Shown: positions 50,616 through 62,826 of the stretch, piece after piece
Layout of the letters: the number at the start of each line of letters is the position of its first letter
How positions within the stretch are numbered: the first letter of the stretch is position 1
Origin: Paragonimus westermani
Lineage: Eukaryota > Platyhelminthes > Trematoda > Plagiorchiida > Troglotrematidae
Assembly (NCBI GenBank): GCA_008508345.1
Contig: QNGE01000861.1
Coordinates: forward strand, 1-64,000
Direction: 5' to 3'
Length of the DNA: 64,000 nt
Made by a program: the position numbers and the translations under genes
The notes under the pieces: generated by a model
Seen by the model: the letters and a program-made list of their open reading frames with translations, nothing else
The model's database searches: none
Told to the model about the DNA's origin: nothing

Positions 50616-53532
50616 GTAAGTCAATCGTGCAATTTTGAAGATTCTACTCGAGGCGGTACACAGCCTTACAGGTATAACAATTTGTTGTTTGTGGTGAAAC
50701 GTAGAAATTTGGATTTTTTAATACTTATAGTTTGTTTTTCCTAGTTACACATAGTTTTCCTTCTGGCAGTAAAGTTGAACTTGAATCTTACTTCAACACA
50801 GATAGGAAACCTAATCAACTGAAAAACTTCTTTCATTTCATCCATTATGGGGGCTAGAAAGTGCTAAATTTGTTCGGTTGAATGAAGCAATTGATTTGAT
50901 AGTGGCGATCAAAGAGTTTGCTTTGCAGAGGAACAAGATTGCAAATATGTTATACTAGCCGTCGATCCAGTCGACCGGTAAAAAGTGTAGCTTTTATCCA
51001 AATTTTCGTTAGCCCCACTTCCTCGCACTGAACAATAGCTCGAATGTGAAGTTCAGTATTGCATTCCATATTATTACTAGAGTATGAGTACACACGGTTT
51101 ATACTCCATCAATTTTTCTAAAGAGGGATGACTTGTTAACACTGTTGTAAGACAAGGTATTCTTGAACGTATGGTCTACATTTATAGCTGGCTATCTGCT
51201 AGCCAGCTTATTACCATTGACAGAAAGTTGCATAAGACAATGAAACAAGTCGATCCTGACACTCACTAAGAAATGCTTACGTACGTTGTAGTTCGTAGTG
51301 AACACACGTGAAATGTATTGCTTTGTCCAATCTGAGCCAACGGTAAAACAGACATACAGAACACAAGACGGATTAGTCAGATATATGCACAAACTTGCTC
51401 TCCTGAGAACAAAAGTCATAAACAAAGTTTTACGCGGGGGGCATAAAAACAAACTCTTGAAAACGTTCTTAATTGGTATTTAATGAGAAATTTCGAGTAT
51501 TATTGCTGAGATATGAGCATTGTATTATGGCAATTGTGCAGGTGATCTCTACCTAGTTCCTAACGATAAAGTCCGTGAAAATAAGACATCAAAGATAAAA
51601 CATGTCACAGCGTTCAAATTTCTCTATAAAAATTGTAAAAATTTTGTTAAATAAACGTACTCACAGAAACCAATGAGAACTATCCAGCAAAAAGAAATAT
51701 CAGTTAAACATCTTCAAATTACAGAACAACGGAAGAACCAAGGCGGGCACGAATGCTCGCAAATTGTAAACATGCAATTTACGTAATCGTTTCAGAATCT
51801 TGCAATCAAGGTCATTAGATTCAAGAACTCAAACCACTGTATATTCGGACGCAGTTTGATTCCATCAATTCGTCAAAATGATTCTGTGTACCGTATGTTG
51901 GTGTGACAGCGGCAAATAAGAAGTTCATTTTGATGATGATGCTCCACATTGAACTGGGAAGACAGAAACGGTGCACAAACCTCCAACGAGCAGATAATTG
52001 GTGCATGAAGAATTCAAGAATTTGCGTAGTTATCAAGCTTATAGAGGTGAAAAGTCACAACTTACTGCACAAAAAATCTTTAGAAATGAAGTTAATAATG
52101 CGGAGAAGATAAGACAACTGTTGCGAGCTGTCCAATCAGATATTGGAGTGCGTAGCCTTGTTATACCAACAAATTGATGTGATTGCATCACACACATTCA
52201 AACTGTTCCCGATGACCTCAAAAATGTTGCATCTACTTACTCAGTCACCATGGATGATAACTTGAACATGAGACCTTTGAGTACTAGAAGATATTGCCTA
52301 ACATGAAATAAAAATCACTCAGTGTCATGTGGATATTGAGCTGTATTTGGCAGTACTCTCGGGTTACCAATGTGTTTCACAGACTTTATTGGCCCACACC
52401 TAATCTGCAGTGTTCATGCTGGATTAGAGCATTGTCTTTTGAGCCACATGCACGTGAATGAATGAAGTTGAAACACTGATCGGGGTAAGTTGGTCTTTGA
52501 AATGCGAAGATATTAATCCTCTGCAAAACGTTGGCCTTAGCACTACAGTTTAAAAACTTTAGAAAATGTTCCTCTCTCTGACTTTAAATCATGAACAACA
52601 GGTAATCATACTTGGTGCTGAGCGGCCGCAGAAAGTGACTGCAATATTTCCCTTTCGTGACAAGAAAAGTCCCATTTCCATAACAACACCGGATTACCGC
52701 CTGCATTTTTTAAACAACTCCCTCTCGATTTCAACTAGCGAAAACACAAACTTCACACCACTTACGTCTCATTTGTTTCACCAGATGCAGTTCTCATGAA
52801 CCATAGTAATGTAGACGCACAATCTAAACAGATTACGATATCTCTAAATAAACAATTATCATATCCTTCTTCTCTCAGTGCTTAAAGCGGTAAACACAGG
52901 TGAAAAAACTCGTACAACCTGTCTCTTTTTTCTGTTGTACGAAAACTTTTGATTTACGCATCACCCTTATAAATATGTCAATTAGAAAACAATATAAAGG
53001 AAAGAGGTAGTTTGGGATAACCAACAGTGTAATATCTCTAACACACGTTGACAGGAAAGCTGACCATAGTACGCGTACACGTAAACATGCTTCTGCTAGC
53101 GGCGTTGTCAAGATGGATATAGAGACCAGTCATATGAAAGATACTACTTACTAAGAAGTTCGAATGGCACAGAGACTGGACTGTGTGTACAAATAATCCA
53201 GTTTGAATGTGAATTCTTGTGTAAAAATGATTAGCAGATTTTTAGGTACCGTAAGACAAGCTTTAGTTGTGTTTAGAAAACAGTGAAGCTATCTCATACT
53301 CTGTGTCCATGCACTCTGGCCAGGCTGAATGACCATATCAGCTACATTTTGTCTAAGAAATTGGACGATTTAAAACAGCACCTTACACCGACTTGAAATG
53401 CAATATGTACATACATATACGGATGAAGGAGTGTTTACACAAAGTATATCAATCAATTTGTGATCAGTTCTCAAAAAATGTTCTGCACACCCTTCAAAAA
53501 GCATACACATGAAGTTCTTTTTCCTTGTGTAG
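50616..53532 (+). other. gene B intron 4 (no other gene seen)
   Basis: Nothing recognised on the plus strand. On the minus strand a 15-nt segment, 51665-51679, lies between a good acceptor tract (complement of CTATCCAGCAAAAAGAAATA) and a GTGAGT donor. It is isolated on that strand and I do not call it. Confidence 0.5.
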
Positions 53533-53553
53533 CTCTAGATAACTGGTTGACAG
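53533..53553 (+). CDS. gene B, 21-nt microexon 3
   Basis: Acceptor TTCTTTTTCCTTGTGTAG; donor CAG/GTGAGA. 21 nt, phase 1. After the T left by the previous exon it reads S-L-D-N-W-L-T and leaves a G. Leucine and tryptophan occupy positions 2 and 5. Confidence 0.7.
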
Positions 53554-54731
53554 GTGAGACAATAAATGAGCTTAACAAAATATAGGTGTTACCAACGATC
53601 TGAAATAAAACATTTAGGAGATCCAAATTACTCAAAGTTGTTTCGATAAACGCTACTATTCACAAACTAACAGGTTATCAAGTAATACGTCAGAACAGAA
53701 ATCTACTGACAGGAAGTTGTGTGAAAGGGTGAGACAAGAAGGGAGTGACTCAAAGTATGAGAGGTGCAGTCTAGCCGGCAGAATATTTGAACTAAAAGCA
53801 AACAATGTCAGTCTAAGCGGGTGTACGAACGTTGTGTGTTTCTGGATCGCAAAATTCCGCTAATCAAGTCTAAACAGCCTGTTGAGTAGGTGTTGTTCTT
53901 CTGGGCTGAAATCATGATATCGCATAGACACAAAACCGGCACTGTAAGCCAGTGCTGTGTTATCAGAACATTAATAGCGGGTTCCAGGTAAATACTGGGG
54001 TATTCTCAAGACTTAAAATGCTATGAACCATTGAAATGGCAAAACACTATTAAATGAATCTAATTTGAAGTAGATGCATTGTCGTCACATGACGTTCGAT
54101 AAGTCCAGGGTTCTTTTCATGTTCTCCGGTCTGAAGGACAATTAGAATAACTAGCTGGATGTACACCATCCTGATTTTACCGACTTTCAATAGCGTGATT
54201 GCAAGCTGGCTGTCTAGGTCAAGAGAATGATCGTTCCGAAAACTTCGGAGCAGAAGTTCACTGAACAAATCCATATGGAGCTGTATTTGGAGAACAGAAA
54301 AACGTCATCACTTGTCCATAAAACTATGCATAAGCGAAGAGATCTGACTGTGGTAAAACATGAATCAGGTGCTTTATACTTAAGGGACCATCCAGTAGGT
54401 TCGTTCAAATACAAAAAAGGGTGCGATTAAACGATATGGTCACTTAGTAACCAAAACCTGTTTACATTATTGACCACCATATCCATGAGCAAATGTAACA
54501 TATGGTAGCTGAATTTGTTAAATCCTCAACCGCTGACACTAGATGCTACAAATATGGAAAATTCGAAACCGGTTACCATGAGATTGTTCCAAACGTTGGC
54601 TTAAGGCAATGCAAATATTATTCCAAGACTTATTCAAAATCATGTCAACTCTTATGAGTTTGCTTCAAACAAATCACAAATGCAGTAATCCCTCCGGACC
54701 TATTTAATCGACTAATCTACTTTGTCCCCAG

Positions 54732-54752
54732 CCAAAGAGATTCACAAAGAAG
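54732..54752 (+). CDS. gene B, 21-nt microexon 4
   Basis: Acceptor ATCTACTTTGTCCCCAG; donor AAG/GTAAAC. 21 nt, phase 1, reading A-K-E-I-H-K-E and leaving a G. Strongly charged and helix-prone. The intron before it is 1.2 kb, among the shortest in the array. Confidence 0.7.
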
Positions 54753-55990
54753 GTAAACCAATGGAATATGTTATGCGTTTATTTTAGCTCGTCACATATT
54801 TTGAGTGGACTGCGTGAATACTTGCATATTCAACTTTCTTGCATCATGTGATTCTACGACTTGTATGTCTGTTTATCCTGTTGCAAAATTTCTTATGCTC
54901 TCCAAAACTCGACTATAGTGAACGTTTTACAAAAAGCTCATAAGATTTCTGTGTGTGAAGCATTTCTTTTATTCACTGATGCCTTCTAAAAAAACCAGCT
55001 GATTGAGCGCATCTGTAGGACTCCGAAGAACAAAGTAGGTTCGTCAAGAACGGATAGCCAGTTAGCAGTGGAACAGTGAGATTAATAGCAAAAATATCTT
55101 TATGTTGCAAGCATACGAACAACGCCGTAAAGTATCTGCACCTGTGAAATATGTTTCAGATGCGGGTATCATTAAAACAACAGGCTTCAGTGAACTAAAT
55201 TGATTTAATTATTTGTTCACTGTTTACTTCTAATGTAAATTGTTAAGAAATGACAGATGTTGCGCCGCGAGAGACAGTTACTACAAAGCATACAAGTACT
55301 ACGTTTTTTCTTGAGCTCAGTTATTTCCACTACATGTGCAGTTTGTAGATATTTGCCATTAAAGTACCGCAGTAGTGGTTCCTTTATTTCCAGTTAATAA
55401 GTAACGAAGGATGAACACTCCGAGTTCCTGTTGGTTACCACTGGCAAAATGTCAACGGTTGCACACACTGAAAAGCCACTGAGGAGGGAACCAATCATTT
55501 AGCTTTGATGCATTTAATATTATTCAACGTCTATGGCATCTGCTAGTGTCACTTGTCTTTCTGTATATGTTTTGAAGTTCGGAGTTCCTATTACTTGGGC
55601 AACACCATCTTGGTTAATCAACCTCTTCCGAAGCAGGAACTAAACTTTGGTGCAAGCTAAGACATAAACCATTGGTTTGCTACGATACAGAGAGTAGGCA
55701 TGCTACCATAACTGGAAAACATGATCCCTTTACATTGAGCATTTCGACAAGGCTACCTGTCATTGTTATGTGGATATGGTGAAAGTCATATTTTACCTTC
55801 ATATGCCCGCAGTCCGCGTCCTATTTGAACCTTGTCGGAACTAGGTAGAAAAGAATAGTTGGAAAAAGATTTGAACCAGCAACGCTTTTGCTCACGAGTT
55901 GGAGTTTTCAGTCGATTAGCCATCAGTCATATGCAGATTACTTTTAACACAACGAAATAATGTAGATAGCGTTTGTTCTACTTTGCTCAG

Positions 55991-56011
55991 CTGAAGAATC
56001 GTACAGAGAAG
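55991..56011 (+). CDS. gene B, 21-nt microexon 5
   Basis: Acceptor TGTTCTACTTTGCTCAG; consensus donor AAG/GTGAGT. 21 nt, phase 1, reading A-E-E-S-Y-R-E and leaving a G. Same start (A) and end (E plus G) as the exon before it, suggesting they are related modules. A degenerate tRNA-like tail (minus strand) lies at about 55868-55920 in the intron before it. Confidence 0.7.
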
Positions 56012-57383
56012 GTGAGTCGGAAACGGGTTTGCTCTTGTAACACTGAATATGACTTCCGGAAAACATGAGTATAGTGTACCGTATTTTTGCTCAACAAAAC
56101 ATAAGACATTTGGATTAGAAATAAATTCATCTAGTAGTAGGGCATTACACAATATAGGGATGAAAACTGGGTTTGAAGTGTCAACCAAGGATGTTTGCAA
56201 ACCTAAGTTTAGTCGAGAATGTAAAGAATTCGTATCTGAAGCAGATCAATCCGAAACTAATATTAACAGAAACAGACATTGTGAGTGATTTCCTGGACCA
56301 GCAAAAAGTGCGGAGCGTTTTTCGATTGAATCGCTTTCGAGTGCACACAATCAGTGTATTTCAAGTCTACACGCCGTTAATTTCAACTAACTGTGAAATT
56401 TTGAAACTCTTTAAGTCCTATTGGTTTTAATGTAAGATTGCTGACACGAAGAGTGAGCCCGTAAACGACGAACATCAACATTTGACTTCACACACGAATA
56501 ACCCTTTCAGTATGGCATCCAATCGACTTGTGTGAGAAATCAGTTGGAACGCCAATTTTTATACTCGGATTCAGAGTGCCAGCTCGGAAGTTCGAAGACT
56601 TTTTTGCTTGCTCGATTTAGGCTTTTTCAGCCGTTCAGTTAAACACACTGCACTGTGATTGGTGAATAATGGCTTACATTTTCATAGAGGCCGAAGAAAC
56701 TTGAGGATATTTGGGACCTGGCTAGCCGGTTTTCTCTTGTTCTAACATAATAACGTACAGGATTGACAGCGGTTACACATGGGGAGAGTGTGGATGCCAA
56801 AAGACAGTAAAATCGGTGGAAGCTAAACAAAAGACTAGGTTGAGTCATTAATTTTTAACTTTCCCTGAGATACAAGCTACGACGAAGGGAAAGTAAACGA
56901 GACAGAAGCAGATACACAGGGAGTAAACAGCAGAAGGTCAACTTATTACCAACAGGGTGAGAAAGAAACGAAATCCGTTAGAAAAAACTGATAACCATAA
57001 CCAACTGAGCTGAGGAGCACCCTCAGTGTCGCAGCCAGTTCTTGCCAAACAATTTTTGATGGCTCCCCAGATGTGTACGCCATTGGAATATGGTTAGTGA
57101 ATGAGTAACAGGGTATGGCTGATTAAAAGGAATAGGGAGCCACATAACTTTAACGTCACAAGAAATTCAGGGTGGTCATCACGAACTTAATCAAGCAAGA
57201 TATCATGTGGGCCCTGTATTGTAATACTGAATCGAAAATGCAACCGGAAAAGTGCGGTTTGTTTGCATATCATTGCTAATGTTAGATGTGAAGTACATCT
57301 ACACAAGTTTTATGATCAGAAACTATTCGGCATCTCGTCCGGTAATATAGAAGTACACTGGCCTTACTTAATTCCTCTTTCAG

Positions 57384-57404
57384 GTGCAAGACAGATCAAC
57401 GAAG
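57384..57404 (+). CDS. gene B, 21-nt microexon 6
   Basis: Acceptor CTTAATTCCTCTTTCAG; donor AAG/GTAAAA. 21 nt, phase 1, reading G-A-R-Q-I-N-E and leaving a G. Ends in the same E plus G (GAAG) as the two exons before it. Confidence 0.7.
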
Positions 57405-59397
57405 GTAAAATAACGTGTCATTTTTTTTGCAAAGCATTTAGTATTTTTACTTATGAATTACACGTCATCCCCGTGGTTGAGTTACATTCAAATGGCAAAT
57501 TTACAAAATGACAATCCAGGAAACCTGTGCTACCTCCAAAGATGAATCTTCACTCTGATTCCACCGTAAAAGTACTCACAAAGCAGTACAGCCTAACCCA
57601 ACGAAACAGCCAACCAGATGACATCAAATGATCGGCATTATCATCGTGATAAACCTGGAAATGAAAAACAGTATGTACAAAGTAAAATTTGCTGTGGCTA
57701 CAAATGAAAGATAGTTTGATGTGTTTCTGAAAGTACGATCAAAGAACCATAAAGCCGCATAAATAGTTGCCTACTGGGCAGACACAACTTCCTCATAAAT
57801 TCCTTCGGAACACACGGGGATGAATTACCTATACATATCGATGCGTTTTCAAGCAAGTGCGGTGAACTTTTCCGCTAATAAGAGGAAATAAATCCAACTG
57901 AACTGCATTCCCAGTGCCTAACATATGCTTTGTATCAGGCTGTGGAAGACACGTCTTTGAAAGCCCACTGGCCATCGCATCAGAAGTTCATTCTGATTAG
58001 TTAAAAATGTACCGTCCCTATATCCAGTGTACCAAGCTAATCCAGAGAGTAGAAATTTGGTTCAACTTGGGAGATGTAGGGCACTTTGCTTATGAAAGGT
58101 AGACAAGAAGCTAGGAGGATTAACAAAACATGTCGGCTTTGCATCAGAGCAGTCTCCTGCCAGCACATAGCCCAATTAAATTCTTAGTATACTGATAAGT
58201 ATTTTACTCTGGGATGTAAAAACTCGAAAGTTCAGGTTCCGTACCGTGGTAACTACTGCCATTGCGATTTCGTCCGTCTTGAGCTTTTGAATAAAAATTT
58301 GTGGATAAATGTTGTTGCAACAGAAAGGTTTTACTCAGACTTTTGGTCTGTACACGGCTCTCGTTGGAATGGGTACATTTTGCTAGGTCGTGTAACGTTC
58401 TGACGGTAAAGTTGGTGACGAAGAGAGGGAGAATACTGCAGTGAGGACACCATTCTGACCATCTCGACTGTGACCGCCTTAAAAATTATTCCAGCGAGTG
58501 GAAAGGACTTCTAGAATATAGTAGTAGCTGGTAACCAATCACCGCTTCTGTCAAGTAAAGGACACAGGCTTTTGTGGAACTTAAAGTGTTCACGACTACT
58601 TCGGCCAGACATCTGGGTGACCATACACAGCCCACGTAGAGTTTGAGAACACAGTTCTTCCTCGCCAATTGACCATTGACTCTCCACTACGTAGCACAGG
58701 TTACTCAAAAACACAAGACATTGTGAACTACGAATTCATATCTGTTTCTCTTGTTAGTGAAGTATTTTTGTCCCCTGTTCATCCTGTGACTGCACTGAAC
58801 TATTTTACTGAACCTGGTTTGAAGAATGCGAATGGACTGTCTTTCGAACTTCTGTTCACCAGACATGGATGTGAGTTCAGGATGCAAGCTCTTGTAAATA
58901 TTTTGGTCCCCGAACAGAGAAAAGTCGTTCCCACTGTTTACATTCCTCATTTAATCTCACCAACCTGACGTTTATTCTCAATGTCATATCCACCCCGTCT
59001 TTGTTTCATTGAACTAACTTGTCACTGATTGTCTGCGAAACAAGAAGCTATTCGTGACCTGGTCTACTAGCATGACGGTTCACTGTTGTCTTGGATAGTC
59101 CCGTTGAGAGATAACTGATTTTGTTGGACGAGAATGTCTTCATGAACGAACGAGGTTCGCTTCCGATGCATTTTCTTTAATAGTACCCTAGAAATATTTG
59201 GGTCCAATCTTGTTTTCAATCTGGGGATCTGCTTTCGGGTTACACGTAACTCAACGACCAGACATGGATAGGTACAACCCTACTGTCGAGCTGTTGTTGG
59301 GTGGCTGTTTGATTGTCACTGGAGACAAGTGTTTACATGCCTAGAAATAAGTTTCAAAAAACTTTGACAAACTCAAAATGTCTGTTTTTATTTCTAG

Positions 59398-59418
59398 AGT
59401 TTAGAAAGTTCAAAAAGA
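59398..59418 (+). CDS. gene B, 21-nt microexon 7
   Basis: Acceptor GTCTGTTTTTATTTCTAG; donor GTAAGA. 21 nt, phase 1, reading E-F-R-K-F-K-K and leaving an A. Paralogue of the 50595 exon (E-F-R-x-F-K shared). The downstream intron also starts alike (GTAAGxCAAxC in both). Confidence 0.7.
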
Positions 59419-62400
59419 GTAAGACAACCAAATTCTTGCTCTCACTTTAGTGACCGATTTACACTGTTCAGATGTTGAGATGCTTCTCACACTTGGCTTT
59501 TGTTCACCCAACAATGAACATTCGTGTACAATTGGAATTGTTCACGCGAAGCGGTCAGAATAATAGCTGTTTACATGTTGACATGGTTACTTGTTACATG
59601 TCAATAAGTAGATTGTTAAAACTCTGCTGAGAGTTATCTGTCTTTTTTCCCGAGTCGACTGTTGCATAATGAAACCCGGTAGGAAGTTGGTAAAGTTTCA
59701 ATGTTGACTAGTCACAAAATCTCTGACCAAATTAGACAGTGTAGTAAGCGCTTCGAACTGATAGTAAAACGGTGAGCAGTTGTAAGTTAAGGGAACCCTA
59801 CAAATGATTGAAAATAATCGATTAGCTGTCTTCTTGTGGTCAGTGATCACCGGAAATTCTCAGAAGAACCGTTAAAAGTGAACAGAATAACAAAGAAAAT
59901 AGTCAATATGAAATCTATGTATGATATTTTCGCAGATGAAAAGTTTCTGGATGCTGTCAAAAACAAAGAGATGATTTTTGCAACCCTTGTCACGTGACAT
60001 CTTTGGAGGAATTAAATTTGTCCAAATCTAAGGAAATCGAGTGCGCAATTCCCAGTACACTGAGTGATTGGGGATGAAAAGATTCCTTGTGCATGTTGAT
60101 CAGAAGAAGTACGACTGTCAGCAATTTATTCAAGAAAGTCAGTTATCATAAAAACACATCTAATTTAAGAAATGTCCGAACAAAAGTATCACTGAACGCT
60201 CATCACTGCGTGATTTCTGTGCAACTAACGTGATGTAATGTATGCTCGAAACTATAAGATACCAAAACAGCGTTTGCGTTCGAATGACAGAAAAACTAAT
60301 TGTTGATTGATTCACTGTGAACATAAGCTATTCAGGTTAGCGACAAGCTCTAACTAAATGAGAAGTAGGATGGAGTTGTGGTCGATGCGCCCTTGGCTAT
60401 GCTGTCATCACACTGTCGATGATTGCTTACTTGCGGAATATGATCGAAACATTTAAAATATCATCCGTAAATCGAATGACGGCTTCCAACTCTGGACCAC
60501 GTTTAACAACGTGACCAATTCCGTCAAATATTTATGACGAATTTAGCGCACTTTTCATACGAATTGGTCGAAGTCCAACGGTGTAGTCCCAGGTGGGAAA
60601 GGTCGCTTCGGTTGTACATTACAGTCCTACAATACCGGCATGATGAAAGCATTAGAGTAATCAGTCGTTTCATACTTTATTGGCGATCATTTTCAGAAAA
60701 TTCATTGGCGTCATGCTGATTACCGTATTTAAAAAAGAAATCTGTTCCCTAATTTTCTATGTTCTTCTCTTAAGGTTTTCGGTTTGAACAACGTGAGATG
60801 ACACTTAAGTTGCCTAATGAGTAGTTAGTATGGATTATTTACAACAATCTATATGAAATATAAAAATTTTCTGTCTTCACACTGAAACATAACCCAAAGA
60901 GACATACAGTCAAAGAACGTTTTATCGATGAGTTTTACCTAACCATAAACATTTAAGAAAGATATATTTTTTGCACAGGTTAGCAGTTCGACTACTCGTT
61001 TTAGTCAGTCTGAGGGAGATGGTTACAGTTATAGAGATACACAGTTACACCTGATATTGATGCAGGTTTAAGTCGTGCAGACTGAGCCCTTCAAGAAAGT
61101 GGAGTCAGCGGCGTCCGTTCACAATGTAGGCAAACCTTTTCGGTCAGAACTATGCGGCTGCAAACAGGCGCACAAGACCCGATGTCGTTTACTGATTAAC
61201 AGTAAACCTTCGGACGCACGCCACATGAACACAAATTGCTGTATACTGACCATTGTTTTCAAAGGGCTGGGCAGGTAACATTGAAATGGAAAAATGTGCA
61301 ACGGGTAGGCACTAATTTGGTGGCGTTGAATAGCAACGGTGACAGTTGCGATACAATCCAGCACACTCAAAAACAAAGCAAAATGGACCTGAAGTGTGGA
61401 TGTACACGTGATTAATTTCATTAAGTTCATAGATGAACTAATGAGTTTTTGGAATGGAAGAAACAGTTGGGTGGAAACGACACTTGTCTTAAATGATGAG
61501 TAAAATCTCATGGAGGGCTACGGTCTATGTGCTTGCCACACCTGCTATGTAAACAATTACGTAAAAAATTCTTTTTGCAAGTAGACCTTTTTACAACTCT
61601 ATTTTCTAAGGTAAACTCAGTGTACAGTTTGTCCTGATGGCTTCTCGTCAATTTCGTGGAAATCACCACATGTTAAACTACAAGAATAGATTGAACAATG
61701 AAGGTTCTTAGACGATTGTGCCAAATAGCATTTAAATGTGCGGTGAAATGTCAAGCTCGCAGACCAGCGTTACGGCCACTTTCAGTGTGCTTTCACATTT
61801 GCAAATAATTTCGGGGAATTGTACACGAAAATAAAGGCACTCCCAATTTGGTTAACGAAGCGGGTGATGAAACACATTGAGATCCGTTAGGAGAGGTTGG
61901 GGTCCTTGTTGAATGAGCACGTGGTCCCCGCTGGACACATACCTATTTCTAATAAGTAACATGGTAGATTTATGATTTTAGATGATACCTAGCTGTGGAA
62001 AGTCAGGGCTTCGGCTAGATTCGAACCAGCGACAAAACCAGCGACAGACACAGCATGCCTCAATGCGACAAGCGCTCATACTAGCTGAGCTATGAAGCCA
62101 CACCGAGCGTTCGGAAATTTCACACATACCTATTTGTTAGGACTGCAATCGGCCTGAGGATAATTAGCCATTCCGCTTAAGATCCGACATCATTGTTCGT
62201 TGAAGTTGATCTTAGCCACTCTCAAAAGGGTTTGAAGAGTGTGTGAAAATAAAGGTTCACCGGTATGAACCCGTAGACAGCACTATGCCCGATTCTGAAA
62301 TACCACACATTTGAAAGTTCCCGAAGCTTTCGTAGGTAATCTAAATTCCCGCTCCAAAAACGCTAGCTTATAGACCGTTTTTGCACACTATGGACGTGCA

Positions 62401-62805
62401 CCACTAGGTCATTCTGCATTTGCTGGGGAATTATTAGGCAAGGCGTATCATATTTATTTAAATGTTATCCTATTTACAGTTAACAGATGCTGCTATCCGA
62501 CAGTGAACCCCTTGGAAGACAGATGTACCCTAGTTTCTGTACACCGCTTTAATAGTGCACTTTGGCGAGAAGCTTGAAAAAAGACGCATCCAAAGGGTTT
62601 CGGTTGTGCTAGTGTTTAACTTCAGAAATTTCGTGTTTTATTATAATGTGAACTAAGTGTTTCAAACAGTACGTTGCATGGGTGGAGATTGTAAGCAGAT
62701 GTTCTTCACTATTAATCTAAATGATGTATGTACACTACAGAGTACAAACTTGTAGAACACTTGAAACATCTGAAGAATATTACGTTCAAATTATTTCTCT
62801 TCCAG
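59419..62805 (+). other. gene B intron (3.4 kb)
   Basis: No further exon that I would defend. At 61610/61611 a polypyrimidine tract ending in TAAG abuts GTAAAC, a possible recursive splice site. An acceptor ending at about 60979 opens straight onto a stop in phase 1. The 130-codon minus-strand frame at 61119-61511 has no recognisable motif. A tRNA-like element sits at 62008-62105. Confidence 0.5.
62008..62105 (-). mobile_element. tRNA-like element with internal duplication
   Basis: On the minus strand GGCTTCATAGCTCAGCTAG gives an acceptor-stem start and an excellent A box, and GGTTCGAATCTAGCCGAAGC gives the T arm, B box and matching acceptor 3' side. Between the anticodon region and the T arm, TGTCGCTGGTT is duplicated, so this is not a normal tRNA. 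A tRNA-derived SINE head or tRNA pseudogene; related to the decayed copy near 1575. Confidence 0.55.
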
Positions 62806-62826
62806 CTTCTCGATTGTACTACGACG
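62806..62826 (+). CDS. gene B, 21-nt microexon 8
   Basis: Strong acceptor (AATTATTTCTCTTCCAG) and donor GTAGGT, the same donor as exon 1 of gene A. 21 nt, phase 1. After the A left by the previous exon it reads T-S-R-L-Y-Y-D and leaves a G. No terminal exon follows within the window, so the gene presumably continues past 64 kb. Confidence 0.7.

Noticed and set aside
51665..51679. 15-nt minus-strand microexon-like segment with GTGAGT donor
   Set aside because: It stands alone on that strand, without a signal-peptide exon or companions; expected by chance at this scale.
61119..61511. 130-codon minus-strand open frame, the longest in the window
   Set aside because: No recognisable domain; lies antisense in an intron of gene B and looks like random sequence.
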